Shown piece by piece: positions 42,329-51,706 of a stretch of 64,000 nucleotides of DNA. Both the position numbers and the translations under genes were made by a program. The stretch's first letter is position 1. Every line of letters begins with the position of its first letter. Origin of the DNA: Streptomyces sp. NBC_00223 (GTDB lineage: Bacteria; Actinomycetota; Actinomycetes; Streptomycetales; Streptomycetaceae); NCBI RefSeq assembly GCF_036199905.1, contig NZ_CP108109.1, positions 434,001-498,000 of the forward strand, given 5' to 3'. Below the pieces are notes generated by a model. It was not told where the DNA came from, did not search any database, and was given only the letters and a program-made list of their open reading frames with translations.

Positions 42329-42871
42329 TCATGCGTCACCACCGATGACGGGGGCGGACATCCCGATCACCGTGGAGCCGCTGGTGACGGTCTTGAAGTC
42401 CTGCTCGACCGTTCCGGTGACGATCGCCTCATCCGCTCGCATGCCGGTCACCTTGCCGGTCACGTTGTCGATTCGCTGCACGACCAACGGGGCAGAGCGC
42501 TCGCGGTTCTCGCCGGTGAAGGTGAAACGGTGCGAGTAGATCTCTTCGAGTGCCGCGCGGAGCTGGCCGAGGACATCGGTCAGGATCGAGTCACTCGGCA
42601 CCACCAGAGTCGGGTCCTGCTGGTAGCGCGTGAGCACGGTCCTGGCCATGCGCAGCTGTGCGGCGTACTCACGCAGACGTTGGTCGTCGGCCACGAGCGG
42701 CAGGGCGACGGTCCCTACGAGCGTCGGCGGCAGGTCGGACTCGGTGAGTTCGTCAGTGGCGTCGCGTCCCTCGTGGCGGTTGAGGAGTGCGTCAAGGCGC
42801 CCGTAGAGGAAGGTGAAAGTCGGTTGGAAAGCCGCAGCGGCCACGGCAGAGAGGCTGAGGACTTCGGACAT
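42329..42871 (-). CDS. first gene of the NTPase operon, function unknown
   Basis: A 180-residue protein. The first half is helical (MSEVLSLSAVAAAAFQPTFT, FLYGRLDALLNRHEG); the second half contains FTGENRERSAPLVVQRIDNV and GKVTGMRADEAIVTGTVEQD, a strand-rich region with repeated x-G-x-V-T-G turns. Similar small proteins precede NTPase genes in actinobacterial conflict loci, but I cannot assign a family. It lies 68 bases before the NTPase start and has GGGGGA before the ATG at 42871, so the three genes form one operon. Confidence 0.6.
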   Translation of the reverse strand: MSEVLSLSAVAAAAFQPTFTFLYGRLDALLNRHEGRDATDELTESDLPPTLVGTVALPLVADDQRLREYAAQLRMARTVLTRYQQDPTLVVPSDSILTDVLGQLRAALEEIYSHRFTFTGENRERSAPLVVQRIDNVTGKVTGMRADEAIVTGTVEQDFKTVTSGSTVIGMSAPVIGGDA

Positions 42872-43615
42872 CGGATCCCCCGGAAAGATGCTGACTGATC
42901 GCCTGACAGCCATTCATACATCCGGAAAGGTGGGCGGCGCGCCGCGAATGAAGACGATGGCCGAATCCTCACCGTGGAACGTGGACGGCGATCATTCGAT
43001 TTTCCGACTTCTCGGTCACATTTTCGATCGCGCGAATATATTCGAACGCGAGCCGGTCACTCGCGCGGCGGGACGTCTCTCACTCCGTGCCCGTGGAGAA
43101 GAAACGGCAGCTCATCGGGGTTGAGGCACACACGGGCCATTTTCCAGGCCGCATCCGGATCAAGCAGGCCGTCGCAGGCGCGTACGAGTCGCAGGGCGTA
43201 CCAGCTCGTCAATGGAGACAGTATCCATCGATATAATGTCACTGGTGGAGTGTGGCATGCCGATGAACGGGGTCATGCGTCGAAATTCGGCCGATAGCCC
43301 AGGTGTTCGGATTTTCGAAGCCGCGCAATCCGGAATTCAGGCGCCACGCCTCGTGTGAATTGATCTTCAGTCCCAGGTGGCGCCGGCCAGTAGCCCGTCG
43401 AACGGAGGCGGCTGAGCGCCGGCTGTCAGGCCCTTACGGGGGGTCGGTGCGGGGTGCGGTGGGGAGGGGTTCTCTGTCGTCGTGGGGGACGGCGAGCTTG
43501 TTGCTCGACGTCCCCCACGGGACGTGTCGGCGCCGGAAGGATGAAGCTGGGCCGGGGGTGGCGGTTGGCGGAGCCGTGGGACGGGTCTTGGTGGCCTTGG
43601 GTCCCCCCAACCGGT
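42872..43615. other. long intergenic region with an A+T-rich part
   Basis: About 740 bases. The part at 42985-43040 is A+T-rich and may hold the promoter of the NTPase operon. A short minus-strand frame at 43057-43242 is listed separately. The remainder up to 43615 shows no gene. Confidence 0.4.
43057..43242 (-). CDS. possible small protein or fragment
   Basis: A 61-residue frame reading SWYALRLVRACDGLLDPDAA, then WKMARVCLNPDELPFLLHGH. The composition is that of a real helical protein, but there is no clear ribosome binding site and no recognised family. It may be the C-terminal end of a lost gene. Confidence 0.3.
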   Translation of the reverse strand: MTLYRWILSPLTSWYALRLVRACDGLLDPDAAWKMARVCLNPDELPFLLHGHGVRDVPPRE

Positions 43616-44368
43616 CTACCGCAGAGAGATATTGAGTTTCTCGCCGACCGTTCGGTAGCCGATCCGGGCGTAGATCCGCTCGATGCCCAGATCGCCTGGC
43701 TCCAGCCACACCGTCCGGCAGCCTCGGTCCAGGACCGCGGCGGTCAGGTAGGCGGCGACCGTGGCTCCGATGCCGAGCCGCCGGAAGCTCGCGGCGACCG
43801 CGAGGCCGGCCAGCTCGCTCAAGCCGTCGACCGGCGGTGAGCAGACGCCGGCGCCCACCGCCGTACCGACGCCGACTCTGGCCAGGGCGACCACACCGCC
43901 GCCCGCCATGGTGTCGCGCAGCCAGGCGGTCTCGCCCGATGTCGGCTCACCCGGCTGACCGAACCCGGCGTGCTGCACCGTCGCGGTGGCAAGGATCCCG
44001 GCGTCATCGGTCGGCTCGGTGATCAGGACATTGGTCGCCGCTCTGGGGGTGATCAGTGTTCCGGCTGAGCAGACCATGACCGAGGCGCGGTTCTCGGTCG
44101 TGAACCCGGCCGCGAGCAGGGCGGGTTCGACTTGCGGCGCGCAGGAGGGCAGATACTCCAGACGAGGCACCCGATCGAGTGCGCGAAACGCGCTGATGAG
44201 GGCGCTGACCTCGCTCGCGGTCGGTGTGGCCCCGTCATCCGGGATCGCGTAATTGGCGAACGGGCTCGACCAGGTGCGGTCGTAGCGCACCACGAACGGG
44301 CCGCTCCGCACATGGCCGTCGGAACGCAGGGCGCGCGTACGCGCATGGTTCTGGACGTCGAAGTCCAC
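43616..44368 (-). CDS. GNAT family N-acetyltransferase
   Basis: A 250-residue protein with an N-terminal half of unclear fold (FVVRYDRTWSSPFANYAIPD, RLEYLPSCAPQVEPALLAAG) and a C-terminal GNAT domain: LSELAGLAVAASFRRLGIGA contains the acetyl-CoA-binding R-R-x-G-I-G loop, and CRTVWLEPGDLGIERIYARI the following strand-helix. Substrate unknown. The start at 44368 (GTG, DFDVQNHARTRALRS) has AAGGA upstream; the frame is open much further, but without coding character. Confidence 0.82.
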   Translation of the reverse strand: MDFDVQNHARTRALRSDGHVRSGPFVVRYDRTWSSPFANYAIPDDGATPTASEVSALISAFRALDRVPRLEYLPSCAPQVEPALLAAGFTTENRASVMVCSAGTLITPRAATNVLITEPTDDAGILATATVQHAGFGQPGEPTSGETAWLRDTMAGGGVVALARVGVGTAVGAGVCSPPVDGLSELAGLAVAASFRRLGIGATVAAYLTAAVLDRGCRTVWLEPGDLGIERIYARIGYRTVGEKLNISLR

Positions 44369-44844
44369 AAGGAGATCCTTCTGAAGGCACGTAAGGCTCG
44401 GACTTGCCGCCGATATCGCCTGAGCCCGTGAGTAAGGGCGCGTCGGGCGACGTATTCGGTGCGTCGGCGGCTCAAGAAGAGAACTCGCCCGCGTCCACGT
44501 GGCTTCAGCTCCAGCTCTATGAGTGGGTGCAGTCAGCGGTGACTCTGGCACGCCCGCTGCCCGCCGGACAAGCGGGGCTCGTACCCGAGCGGATTCCGCC
44601 CTTCTGAACGCCGCCACATGTCGGGGTGTGTCAGGTGCGGGTGCGGGCTCCGTGGTCGTGGGCCCGGCGGGCGGGGAATCAGTGCTCGGCGGCTTCGCCG
44701 TCACGGCTCAGCCGGTCGATCACGTGGAAGCGCTGGGTGACCACGACTGTGTCGTCGTTGAGCTCGGGCACCCCCGAGGAACTGCGCGACGAAATCGCCC
44801 GGGGCCCGGCGCGGCGAGTTCGAGGACGGAAAGATCGTCGACGT
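44369..44844. other. intergenic region with possible fragments
   Basis: Contains the doubtful small frame at 44428-44607 and, near 44765-44870 on the plus strand, the words PEELRDEIARG and, after a shift, GEFEDGKIVDVHAAG, which look like the tail of a decayed gene. Confidence 0.35.
44428..44607 (+). CDS. possible small hypothetical protein
   Basis: A 59-residue frame: SKGASGDVFGASAAQEENSP, then STWLQLQLYEWVQSAVTLAR and LPAGQAGLVPERIPPF. The middle reads like a folded helix. GTG start without a convincing ribosome binding site. Not recognised; could be a gene fragment. Confidence 0.3.
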   Translation: MSKGASGDVFGASAAQEENSPASTWLQLQLYEWVQSAVTLARPLPAGQAGLVPERIPPF

Positions 44845-45519
44845 TCATGCTGCCGGGTTGAACAGCTTCCAGTGCCCCTCCGAGACGACCTCAACGCCGC
44901 CGTCGGTCACCTTGATGGCGGTCTGAGCGTCGATGGCGTACGCCGGTCCCCTGATCCCGGCGGCCCACCGTTCCGCCTCGGCCATGGTGTTCTCCGGAAA
45001 GCCCGGGCTGTCGAGGTGCGGGAAGAGGGAGAAATCGACGACTCCCAACGTGCGGTCGTCACCGGTGGGCGGCCTCCAGCCGACGAAGTGCTCCCCGATG
45101 CGAAGGGTCAGCACCATGCTCCCGGCACTGAGTCCGACATAGACCGTGTCGCGCAGCGACGGCAAGAGGTCGGCCAGTCCGGACTTGCGCATCCAGTGGC
45201 ACAGGTACAGCGCGTCGCCGCCGTTCACCAGCAGGGCGTCTGCCTCTCGGACCCAGGAGGTCCAGCGGTCCTTGTCGATGGTGGGCAGTGCGGTCAGTTC
45301 CAGCACGCCCACCGACTTCCACCCCAACTCGGTCATGGGGCTGGGGGACCGTCCGCTGATGAAACGCCATGGCCCGCCCGGTTCCCCGTATGGGCCCCCG
45401 TAGCCCGCGGTGGGGATGCAGAGGGCGTCGGCCTCGGCGATCGGTTTGCCCAGGAGCTCGACCAGTGCCGCCAGGATGCTCGCGTTCCTGACACCGGAGT
45501 CGGTAAGGAGAAGCTTCAT
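44845..45519 (-). CDS. peptidase E-like protein (family S51)
   Basis: A 224-residue protein beginning MKLLLTDSGVRNASILAALV. The glycine-rich turn is DALLVNGGDALYLCHWMRKS, and the nucleophile serine lies in VYVGLSAGSMVL (G-x-S-A-G). This is the PepE branch of family S51, a second member besides the gene at 23219, with low mutual similarity. It is probably cytoplasmic. ATG at 45519 follows GGGGGCGTG; the C-terminus HWKLFNPAA is complete. Confidence 0.87.
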   Translation of the reverse strand: MKLLLTDSGVRNASILAALVELLGKPIAEADALCIPTAGYGGPYGEPGGPWRFISGRSPSPMTELGWKSVGVLELTALPTIDKDRWTSWVREADALLVNGGDALYLCHWMRKSGLADLLPSLRDTVYVGLSAGSMVLTLRIGEHFVGWRPPTGDDRTLGVVDFSLFPHLDSPGFPENTMAEAERWAAGIRGPAYAIDAQTAIKVTDGGVEVVSEGHWKLFNPAA

Positions 45520-45794
45520 CACGCCCCCGCGCTGATCGCATAATGAACGTAAACCGAATGACGCTAACACAACCGACAGCGAAGCGGCGTCACCGTTCGA
45601 AGGCCGACGTGGGAGACCCTGTGCACGGTCGGGATGCCCGATCAGCCGGGCGGTCGAGGTGACGGGCGACCGGTGGTCGCCGGCGGTACGGCCTCAAGGC
45701 GGGCGGGCGGCATGAGGCTGCCTCGGCGGTGCACCCGGCGACCGAGATCAGGATCTGACACAACGCGGCTGCCGCCGCGGCTCACCCCTCGGCC

Positions 45795-46439
45795 TCAGCG
45801 CGGCATGAGCCCGGTCGGCTCGGGCAGTGCCAGGACCCGCGCGAGGGCGGCGGTGACAGGGGTGGAGTAGCCGTGCAGGTACCGGGACATCCAGTCGGCA
45901 GCCAGCGCCAGAAAGCTGTTCAGATCACGCTCGACGCCGTCAAGCAGGCGGCGAACCTCGGCGACGGTCAATTCGATCACCGGACTGTCGCTCTGTTCGC
46001 CGTCGACAGTCAGCCGGACCGTGTCGCCGAAACGCTCGGCAAGCGGGTCGGGGTCATGGCCGAAGGAGGCATGGCCGCTGCCGTCGACGATCTCGTACCA
46101 GTCGCGCCAGTCCTCCAGGCCGTTGCAGCAGCCGGGCGCGAACGTGATGCCCGTGGCGGTGTCCGTGACCCGCAGGCCGCCGGCTGCGAAAAGGTCTTCG
46201 AAGGTCAGCAGTCCGTGGAGGAAGGCACCGAGCGGGTCGGCTGGTCGCGGCGGGCGGTCGTCCCCCTGACCGGGTTCCATGTCGTTGCAGCCGGCGATAC
46301 GCATCACCGCTGTCCCGACCTCGGCATGGGAGAGCTCACCGTGCAGTGACAGGTGGCCGAACGGCTCGATATCGGCGACCGGCCAGAGGGCGAAACCGTC
46401 CGGCATGTATACCTCAAGGACGGGCTGCATCAGGATCAC
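45795..46439 (-). CDS. hypothetical protein
   Basis: A 214-residue soluble acidic protein. Recognisable pieces are FAPGCCNGLEDWRDWYEIVD, SGHASFGHDPDPLAERFGDT and a C-terminal helix ADWMSRYLHGYSTPVTAALA. Proteins of this kind occur singly in Streptomyces genomes; the W-x-x-W-Y-E and G-H-D-P pattern recalls immunity-type proteins, but I cannot place it. Start either GTG at 46439 or ATG at 46430. Confidence 0.65.
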   Translation of the reverse strand: MILMQPVLEVYMPDGFALWPVADIEPFGHLSLHGELSHAEVGTAVMRIAGCNDMEPGQGDDRPPRPADPLGAFLHGLLTFEDLFAAGGLRVTDTATGITFAPGCCNGLEDWRDWYEIVDGSGHASFGHDPDPLAERFGDTVRLTVDGEQSDSPVIELTVAEVRRLLDGVERDLNSFLALAADWMSRYLHGYSTPVTAALARVLALPEPTGLMPR

Positions 46440-46497
46440 CTGGGGAAGTGTTCCGCATCCGCCGCCCGGACCGCCTGTTCCCGCGTCACTTGGTGCG

Positions 46498-47028
46498 TCA
46501 GCCGTTCGGGCATGCCTCGGCCTTGAACTCCGTCACCGGGACCGAGATCGCGGAATCGTGGCCGTGGCCCGAGGTGCTGACGTAGCGCACGGTTCCCGGG
46601 GTGAGGCGGTCCCGGTCGGCCAGGGTGAAGGAAACGCTGCTCGCCGACCACGAGTTGTCCTTGGTCCAGCCGTACAGGATGTAGGTGGTGCCGGGGATGA
46701 GCGGAGTGAAGGGGCTGGTCGCGGTCCAGCCGGCCGAGGGAACGTCGAGGGTCCAGGTGCCGAGACCGGCCGCGAGAGGACGGTCGGCGGTCCATGAACC
46801 CACCACAGTCTCATGGTCGGGGTCCGGGGCGTCCACGTAGAGGGTCGCGCCGTCGATCCGGTGCCCGCAGACCATCATGACACCGAGCAAGTGGCCCTCG
46901 GCGGTGACGGAAATACCGGTGATCGCGTCAATGGGAACCGTGCATCCTGAGGTTGAGGCCAAAGCCGCGCCCACCGCGACAACGGCGGCGAAACGGCGGA
47001 AAGCCGGGCGTGAGACGGTCGACCGCAC
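46498..47028 (-). CDS. lipoprotein of unknown function
   Basis: A 176-residue protein with a basic start (RSTVSRPAFRRF), a hydrophobic run (AAVVAVGAALA) and a lipobox-like STSGC at Cys29. The mature part is beta-rich (ISVTAEGHLLGVMMVCGHRI, TLYVDAPDPDHETVVGSWTA, SWSASSVSFTLADRDRLTPG). Not recognised; a single-domain surface protein. GTG at 47028 was chosen because it gives a signal peptide of normal length. Confidence 0.7.
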   Translation of the reverse strand: MRSTVSRPAFRRFAAVVAVGAALASTSGCTVPIDAITGISVTAEGHLLGVMMVCGHRIDGATLYVDAPDPDHETVVGSWTADRPLAAGLGTWTLDVPSAGWTATSPFTPLIPGTTYILYGWTKDNSWSASSVSFTLADRDRLTPGTVRYVSTSGHGHDSAISVPVTEFKAEACPNG

Positions 47029-47595
47029 AAAGCCCCCTTGGCCCGGGGGATCGCCCTTCGCACCCCTGCACACCCGATGGTAGGGACGTCCCATGCCCGA
47101 GCGACAGCGCCGCTACCCATCCGTTGCGGCCTCGTTGCGGTCTCTTGGCCGCAAGCTCCGCGAGCCCCGCGGACACCGTGGGCCCGGTCGAGCCGGGCTT
47201 CACGCCTCGCCGGCCGCGGTCCCCGACCGCGCCGGCCCGTCGTCGGCGGGGATCTCGCGGGCCTGGAGGAAGGAAGGCCCGCCACCGATGCCGCGCAGCC
47301 CGGGGTCCAGGGCCCGGCTGCCATGCGGACTCCGCCCGCACCGCACGTCGAGTTCGGTACTGCCGCCTGCTCCACCGCCGCCACGGGCGTAAGGCTGAGC
47401 ACTTCCGCGCCCTCGGTCGGCACAGCCGCGCCCCTCATCGGCCGTCGGTGAAGAGTCGGCCGGCGGCCTTGTTCTCCGCCGGTCGCCCACCTTCCCACAC
47501 AGCCAGGTCGTAGGTCATGCCCAGAGCCTCGCACGCCGCTCTGACAACGTCCGAGCCGATAACACCGGACTCAACGGCCAAAAGAATCGGGGCGG
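47029..47595. other. intergenic region
   Basis: About 570 bases downstream of paaE. On the minus strand, 47449-47595 encodes ILLAVESGVIGSDVVRAACE and ALGMTYDLAVWEGGRPAENK up to a stop, in a protein-like manner but without a start codon; it may be the tail of a lost gene. Otherwise nothing seen. Confidence 0.4.
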
Positions 47596-48726
47596 TTACA
47601 CCACGTCGTAGTCGACGCTCACCGCGTCGGAGGTGGGGACCGCTTGGCAGGTGAGGATGTAGTCCTCGGCTGATTCCTGCGCGGTGAGGGTGTAGTTCGT
47701 GCGCATCGAGGCCGTGCCGGAGACGACCTTCGCGCGGCAGGTCGCGCATACGCCCGAGCGGCAGGAGAAGGGGAGTTCGGGGCGGATCGACAGGGCGGCC
47801 TCGAGGATGGTCTGGCCGGGCGTCGTCCGGACCGTGGACGTACGGCCCTCCAGGCGTACCGACAGCTCCGTGCCCCCGGCGGCAACCGCATCGTCCCCAG
47901 CGACGTCCGCGGGCGGCGCGGTGAGCGGTCCCGCGTGGAAGAGCTCCGTACGTACCGACGCGGCCGGCACCCCCGCCCGTTCCAGCGCCTGGCCGGCCCC
48001 GGTCACCATCGCGTACGGGCCGCAGAGGAACCACTCGTCCACCAGCGCGGGCGGCAGCAGGGAGGTGAGCACGCGGTCGAGGACGTCGGCGTCGAGGCGG
48101 CGGCCGGCCGGGCCGATGAGATGGGCCTCGCGGGAGAAGAAGTGGACGAGTTGGAGGCGGGGGCCGTAACGGTCCTTGAGGTCGGCCAGTTCCTCCATGA
48201 ACATCGCCGAGCGCATCGTACGGTTGCCGTACAGCACGGTGAAGACACTGTCCGGCTCGACCGCCAACGCCTCGGCCACCAGGGACAGTACGGGGGTGAT
48301 GCCGGAACCGGCCGCCACCGCCGCGTAACGCCGGGCCCGGCCGGGGGCGACGGGAGTGGTGAACCGGCCCTCGGGCGGCCGCAGTTCGAGCCGGTCGCCC
48401 GGGGTGAGCCGCTGGTGGACCCAGGAGGAGAAGCGCCCGCCGGTCACCGCGCGTACGCCCACCCGCAGTTCGCCCTCGCGGCGCAGGGCCTCGGGCGTGG
48501 AGCAGACCGAGTACGTGCGGCGCGGCGACTCGCCGTCCACTTCGGCGCGTACGGTCACGAACTGGCCGGGCGAGAAGGCGAAGCGCTCACGCAGGGGCTC
48601 GGGCACCCACAGTGTGACGGCCACCGCGCTCCCGTCGTCCGCCACCGGGGTGACCGCCGTAACTTCCAACGGGTGGAAGCCTGTTCGCGCGGCCACCGGC
48701 GGCAGGGTCGCCGTCTCGGCGCTCAT
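47596..48726 (-). CDS. paaE: phenylacetyl-CoA epoxidase reductase PaaE
   Basis: A 376-residue reductase with an FAD domain (FSPGQFVTVRAEVDGESPRR, TYSVCSTPE), an NAD(P) domain (RRYAAVAAGSGITPVLSLVA, EWFLCGPYAMVTGAGQAL) and a C-terminal plant-type [2Fe-2S] ferredoxin with CRSGVCATCRAKV and a later Cys in YILTCQAVP. PaaE delivers electrons from NADPH to the diiron site of PaaA. It is the last gene of the compact minus-strand operon A-B-C-D-E; its ATG overlaps the paaD stop (TGATG). Confidence 0.95.
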   Translation of the reverse strand: MSAETATLPPVAARTGFHPLEVTAVTPVADDGSAVAVTLWVPEPLRERFAFSPGQFVTVRAEVDGESPRRTYSVCSTPEALRREGELRVGVRAVTGGRFSSWVHQRLTPGDRLELRPPEGRFTTPVAPGRARRYAAVAAGSGITPVLSLVAEALAVEPDSVFTVLYGNRTMRSAMFMEELADLKDRYGPRLQLVHFFSREAHLIGPAGRRLDADVLDRVLTSLLPPALVDEWFLCGPYAMVTGAGQALERAGVPAASVRTELFHAGPLTAPPADVAGDDAVAAGGTELSVRLEGRTSTVRTTPGQTILEAALSIRPELPFSCRSGVCATCRAKVVSGTASMRTNYTLTAQESAEDYILTCQAVPTSDAVSVDYDVV

Positions 48727-49349
48727 CAGTGCTCCTTGAGATGGTCGAAGGGTTCGCGGCAGGACCGGCAGCGCCACAGCGCCTTGCAGGCGGTGGAGCC
48801 GAAACGGGTGACCTCCTCGGTGTCCGCCGCGCCGCAGCGGGGGCAGGGCGGTACGGCGACGGCGAGCGGCAGCAGCCGGCGGCCGTGCGGCGCGGCGGCT
48901 CCGGGGGCAGCGGGTACGGCGCCGCGCGCGACCGGCGGGGCGATGCCCGCGGCGGCGAGCTTGGCGCGTGCCGCGGGGCCGATCCAGTCGGTGGACCAGG
49001 CCGGCGACCACACCGTTTCGACCCGCACCTCGGGGTAGCCGGCGGCGAGTACGGCCGTACGGATGTCCGCGCGGATCACGTCCATCGCCGGGCAGCCGGT
49101 GTAGGTGGGGGTGACGGTGACGACGGGTACGCCGTCCGGCAGGACGGCCACGGACCGCAGGATGCCCAGTTCCTCCAGGGACAGCACGCGGATCTCCGGG
49201 TCGCGCACGGTGGACAGCACTTCGCGCAGTCGCCCGGCGGGGTCCCCGTACGCCAGGGGCGCCCGGCCCCCCACGCCCACCTCGCCCACCTCGCCCACCT
49301 CGTCCACCGGAGACGCCGCCCGCGCCCCGCCCGCCGGAATCCGCGTCAC
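48726..49349 (-). CDS. paaD: PaaD, iron-sulfur assembly-type protein of the epoxidase operon
   Basis: A 207-residue PaaD/DUF59 (MIP18-like) protein: LREVLSTVRDPEIRVLSLEE, VTVTPTYTGCPAMDVIRADI, and a C-terminal zinc-ribbon-like part with CPRCG and CRSCREPF. PaaD is needed for maturation of the diiron epoxidase. GTG at 49349 overlaps the paaC stop (GTGA). The N-terminal 30 residues carry tandem GEVGEVGEVG-type repeats. Confidence 0.92.
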   Translation of the reverse strand: MTRIPAGGARAASPVDEVGEVGEVGVGGRAPLAYGDPAGRLREVLSTVRDPEIRVLSLEELGILRSVAVLPDGVPVVTVTPTYTGCPAMDVIRADIRTAVLAAGYPEVRVETVWSPAWSTDWIGPAARAKLAAAGIAPPVARGAVPAAPGAAAPHGRRLLPLAVAVPPCPRCGAADTEEVTRFGSTACKALWRCRSCREPFDHLKEH

Positions 49350-50176
49350 CACGTCACCCCGGGGTGCGCGCGGTGCAGCGCCTGCATCTCCGCCAGCAGC
49401 GGGCCGAACGACTCGGTGTGCACACCCCGACGCCCGCCCGTCGGGGTCCACTTGTCGTCGGCGATGCTCAACGTGGCTGCTGTCAACACCCGTTGGACTT
49501 CGTTCAGCCACTCCTCGCGCAGCGCCGCCGGGTCCACGCCCACCCCCTCGGCCGCCACCCGCGCGTACAACGGGTCGCCGGCGAACAGATCGTGGGTGTA
49601 CGGCCAGACCGCCGCGACGGCGTCCCGCATCCGGCGGTGGGACTCCTCGGTGCCGTCGCCGAGCCGTTCGGTCCAGGCGGCGGCGTGGTCGAGGTGGTAG
49701 ACGCTCTCCTTGACGGCCTTGGCGGCGAGCGCGGCCAGTACCGGGTCCTGTGAGCCGGACAGCCGCTCGTACAGCAGCCGTTGGTAGGCGGCGAGGAAGA
49801 GCAGCTTGGCGATGGAGTGCGCGAAGTCGCCGTTGGGCAGCTCCACCAGCTGGACGTTGGTGAACTCCCGCTCCTCGCGCAGAAAGGCCAAGGCGTCCTC
49901 GTCACGGCCCCGGCCCTCCAGCGCGCCGGCGTGGCCCAGCAGCGTACGGGCCTGGCCCAGCAGGTCGAGCGCGATGTTCGCCAGCGCCACGTCCTCTTCC
50001 AACTGCGGTGCGTACGTGCACCATTGGGCCAGCCGCTGGGCGGCGATCAGCGCGTCGTCGGCGAGCCGCAGGACGTACGGGTACGTGGACGCGGCCCCGG
50101 CGGCGGGCGCGGTGTCCGGCGCACTCGCGGTGTCCGCTACGGCCCCGGGCGCCCCGGAGCGGGCGGGCGACGTCAC
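49346..50176 (-). CDS. paaC: phenylacetyl-CoA epoxidase structural subunit PaaC
   Basis: A 276-residue ferritin-like protein: RLADDALIAAQRLAQWCTYA, PQLEEDVALANIALDLLGQA, LRNxVx-type YHLDHAAAWTERLGDGTEES. PaaC pairs with PaaA in the alpha-beta heterodimer and lacks the diiron site. The first 30 residues are Ala/Pro-rich and unconserved. It overlaps paaB by four bases. Confidence 0.94.
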   Translation of the reverse strand: MTSPARSGAPGAVADTASAPDTAPAAGAASTYPYVLRLADDALIAAQRLAQWCTYAPQLEEDVALANIALDLLGQARTLLGHAGALEGRGRDEDALAFLREEREFTNVQLVELPNGDFAHSIAKLLFLAAYQRLLYERLSGSQDPVLAALAAKAVKESVYHLDHAAAWTERLGDGTEESHRRMRDAVAAVWPYTHDLFAGDPLYARVAAEGVGVDPAALREEWLNEVQRVLTAATLSIADDKWTPTGGRRGVHTESFGPLLAEMQALHRAHPGVTW

Positions 50177-50460
50177 AGGTGCTCAATCCCTTCGGGAAGC
50201 TCGAAGAACGTGGGGTGCCGGTAGGTCTTGTCGGCCGCCGGGTCGAAGAAGGGGTCCTTCTCGTCCGGGCTGGAGGCGACGACGGCGTCGGCCGGCACCA
50301 CCCACAGTGAGACGCCCTCGCCGCGCCGGGTGTACAGATCGCGGGCGTTGCGCAGCGCCAGGTGCGCGTCGGGGGCGTGCAGGCTCCCGGCGTGGGTGTG
50401 CGCGAGCCCGCGCCGGGCCCGTACGAAGACCTCCCACAGCGGCCAGTCGCGCTCGCTCAT
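50173..50460 (-). CDS. paaB: phenylacetyl-CoA epoxidase subunit PaaB
   Basis: A 95-residue Paa[56 protein letters not shown]. Small bridging subunit of the epoxidase complex, full family length. Overlaps paaA and paaC by four bases each. Confidence 0.95.
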   Translation of the reverse strand: MSERDWPLWEVFVRARRGLAHTHAGSLHAPDAHLALRNARDLYTRRGEGVSLWVVPADAVVASSPDEKDPFFDPAADKTYRHPTFFELPEGIEHL

Positions 50461-51638
50461 GCCACCTGCTCCTCTTCGTCACGGGGTCCGGGCCCGGTCT
50501 CAGCGGCGGTCTCAGCGGCGGCCCGGCGTTTCGCGGCGTGCGCCGAAGCGGCCTCGCGCACCCACTCCCCCTCCTCGTGCGCCCGCCGCCGGTGTGCGAC
50601 GCGCTGCCGGCTGCACGGCCCGTTGCCCTTGATGACCTCGCGCAGCTCGGCGAAGTCCGGCTGGGTGAAGTCGTAGTGTCCGCGCTCGGCGTTCCAGCGC
50701 AGCTCGGGGTCGGGCAGGGTGACGCCCAGCGCGTCGGCCTGCGGGACGCAGATGTCGACGAACCGCTGGCGCAGTTCGTCGTTGGTGAACCGCTTGATCC
50801 GCCAGGCCATGGACCGTTCGGAGTGGGTGGAGGAGCTGTGCGGCGGGCCGAACATCGCCAGCGCCGGGTACCACCAGCGGTCCACCGCGTCCTGTGCCAT
50901 CTCGCGCTGCGCCGGGGAGCCGTGGGTCAGCGCCCACAGCGAGTCGAAGCCCTGCCGGTGGTGGAAGGACTCCTCCTTGCACACCCGGACCATCGCCCGC
51001 GCGTAGGGGCCGTAGGACGTACGGCACAGCGGCACCTGGTTGACGATGGCGGCGCCGTCGGTCAGCCAGGCCAGGGCGCCGGTGTCCGCCCAGGTCAGCG
51101 TGGGGTAGTTGATGAAGGACAGATAGCCCTGGCGGCCCTCGTGCAGCGCGTCGAGCAGATCGGAGCGGCGTACGCCCAGGGTCTCGGCCGCCGCGTAGAG
51201 ATAGAGGCCGTGCCCGGCCTCGTCCTGCACCTTGGCCAGCAGGACCGTCTTGCGGTGCAGGGAGGGGGCACGGGCGATCCAGTGGGCCTCGGGCTGCATG
51301 CCGACGACCTCGGAGTGGGCGTGCTGGGCGAGTTGGCGCACCAGCGAGGCCCGGTAGCCCTCGGGCATCCAGTCGCGCGGCTCGACCTTCTGGTCGGCGG
51401 CGATCATGGCTTCGAAGGCCGCCGCGAGCGCGGGCTCGTCCGAAGGGCCGGCAGCGGCCCCGGCGTCGGCCCGAGCCCCGGCCCCGGCCCCGGCCTCCGA
51501 AGTCTCCGAAGCGGCGGACGCGCTCACCGAAGTCCCGGCCGCTGCCGCCTCGTTCAGCGCGGACTCGGCCGCCTCGACCTCCGCCAGCAGCTCGGCGCCG
51601 CCCGGAATCGGGGGCGTCTGGGTAGTTCGCTCGGCCAC
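50457..51638 (-). CDS. paaA: phenylacetyl-CoA epoxidase catalytic subunit PaaA
   Basis: A 393-residue protein. The catalytic diiron ligands are visible: E110 in [21 protein letters not shown]140 and H143 in [14 protein letters not shown], and E223 and H226 in [16 protein letters not shown]. PaaA epoxidises the ring of phenylacetyl-CoA (or a related aryl-CoA) with O2 and PaaE. The first 65 residues are an Ala-rich extension not found in typical PaaA. GTG at 51638 fits AAGGAG spacing; another GTG is just before. First gene of the operon, divergent from the gene at 51822. Confidence 0.94.
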   Translation of the reverse strand: MAERTTQTPPIPGGAELLAEVEAAESALNEAAAAGTSVSASAASETSEAGAGAGARADAGAAAGPSDEPALAAAFEAMIAADQKVEPRDWMPEGYRASLVRQLAQHAHSEVVGMQPEAHWIARAPSLHRKTVLLAKVQDEAGHGLYLYAAAETLGVRRSDLLDALHEGRQGYLSFINYPTLTWADTGALAWLTDGAAIVNQVPLCRTSYGPYARAMVRVCKEESFHHRQGFDSLWALTHGSPAQREMAQDAVDRWWYPALAMFGPPHSSSTHSERSMAWRIKRFTNDELRQRFVDICVPQADALGVTLPDPELRWNAERGHYDFTQPDFAELREVIKGNGPCSRQRVAHRRRAHEEGEWVREAASAHAAKRRAAAETAAETGPGPRDEEEQVA

Positions 51639-51706
51639 CACCAGTCTCCTTCCGCCAGTAGCCGCACCGTATTTCCTCCGCTGACCTGGGCAGTCGCGGC
51701 AGTCAG

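Noticed and set aside
47596..51638. Reading the paa genes as an ordinary phenylacetate catabolic operon
   Set aside because: paaZ, paaG, paaF, paaH, paaJ and a canonical PaaK are missing, and the divergent operon carries biosynthetic genes. Not excluded, since they could be elsewhere in the genome.
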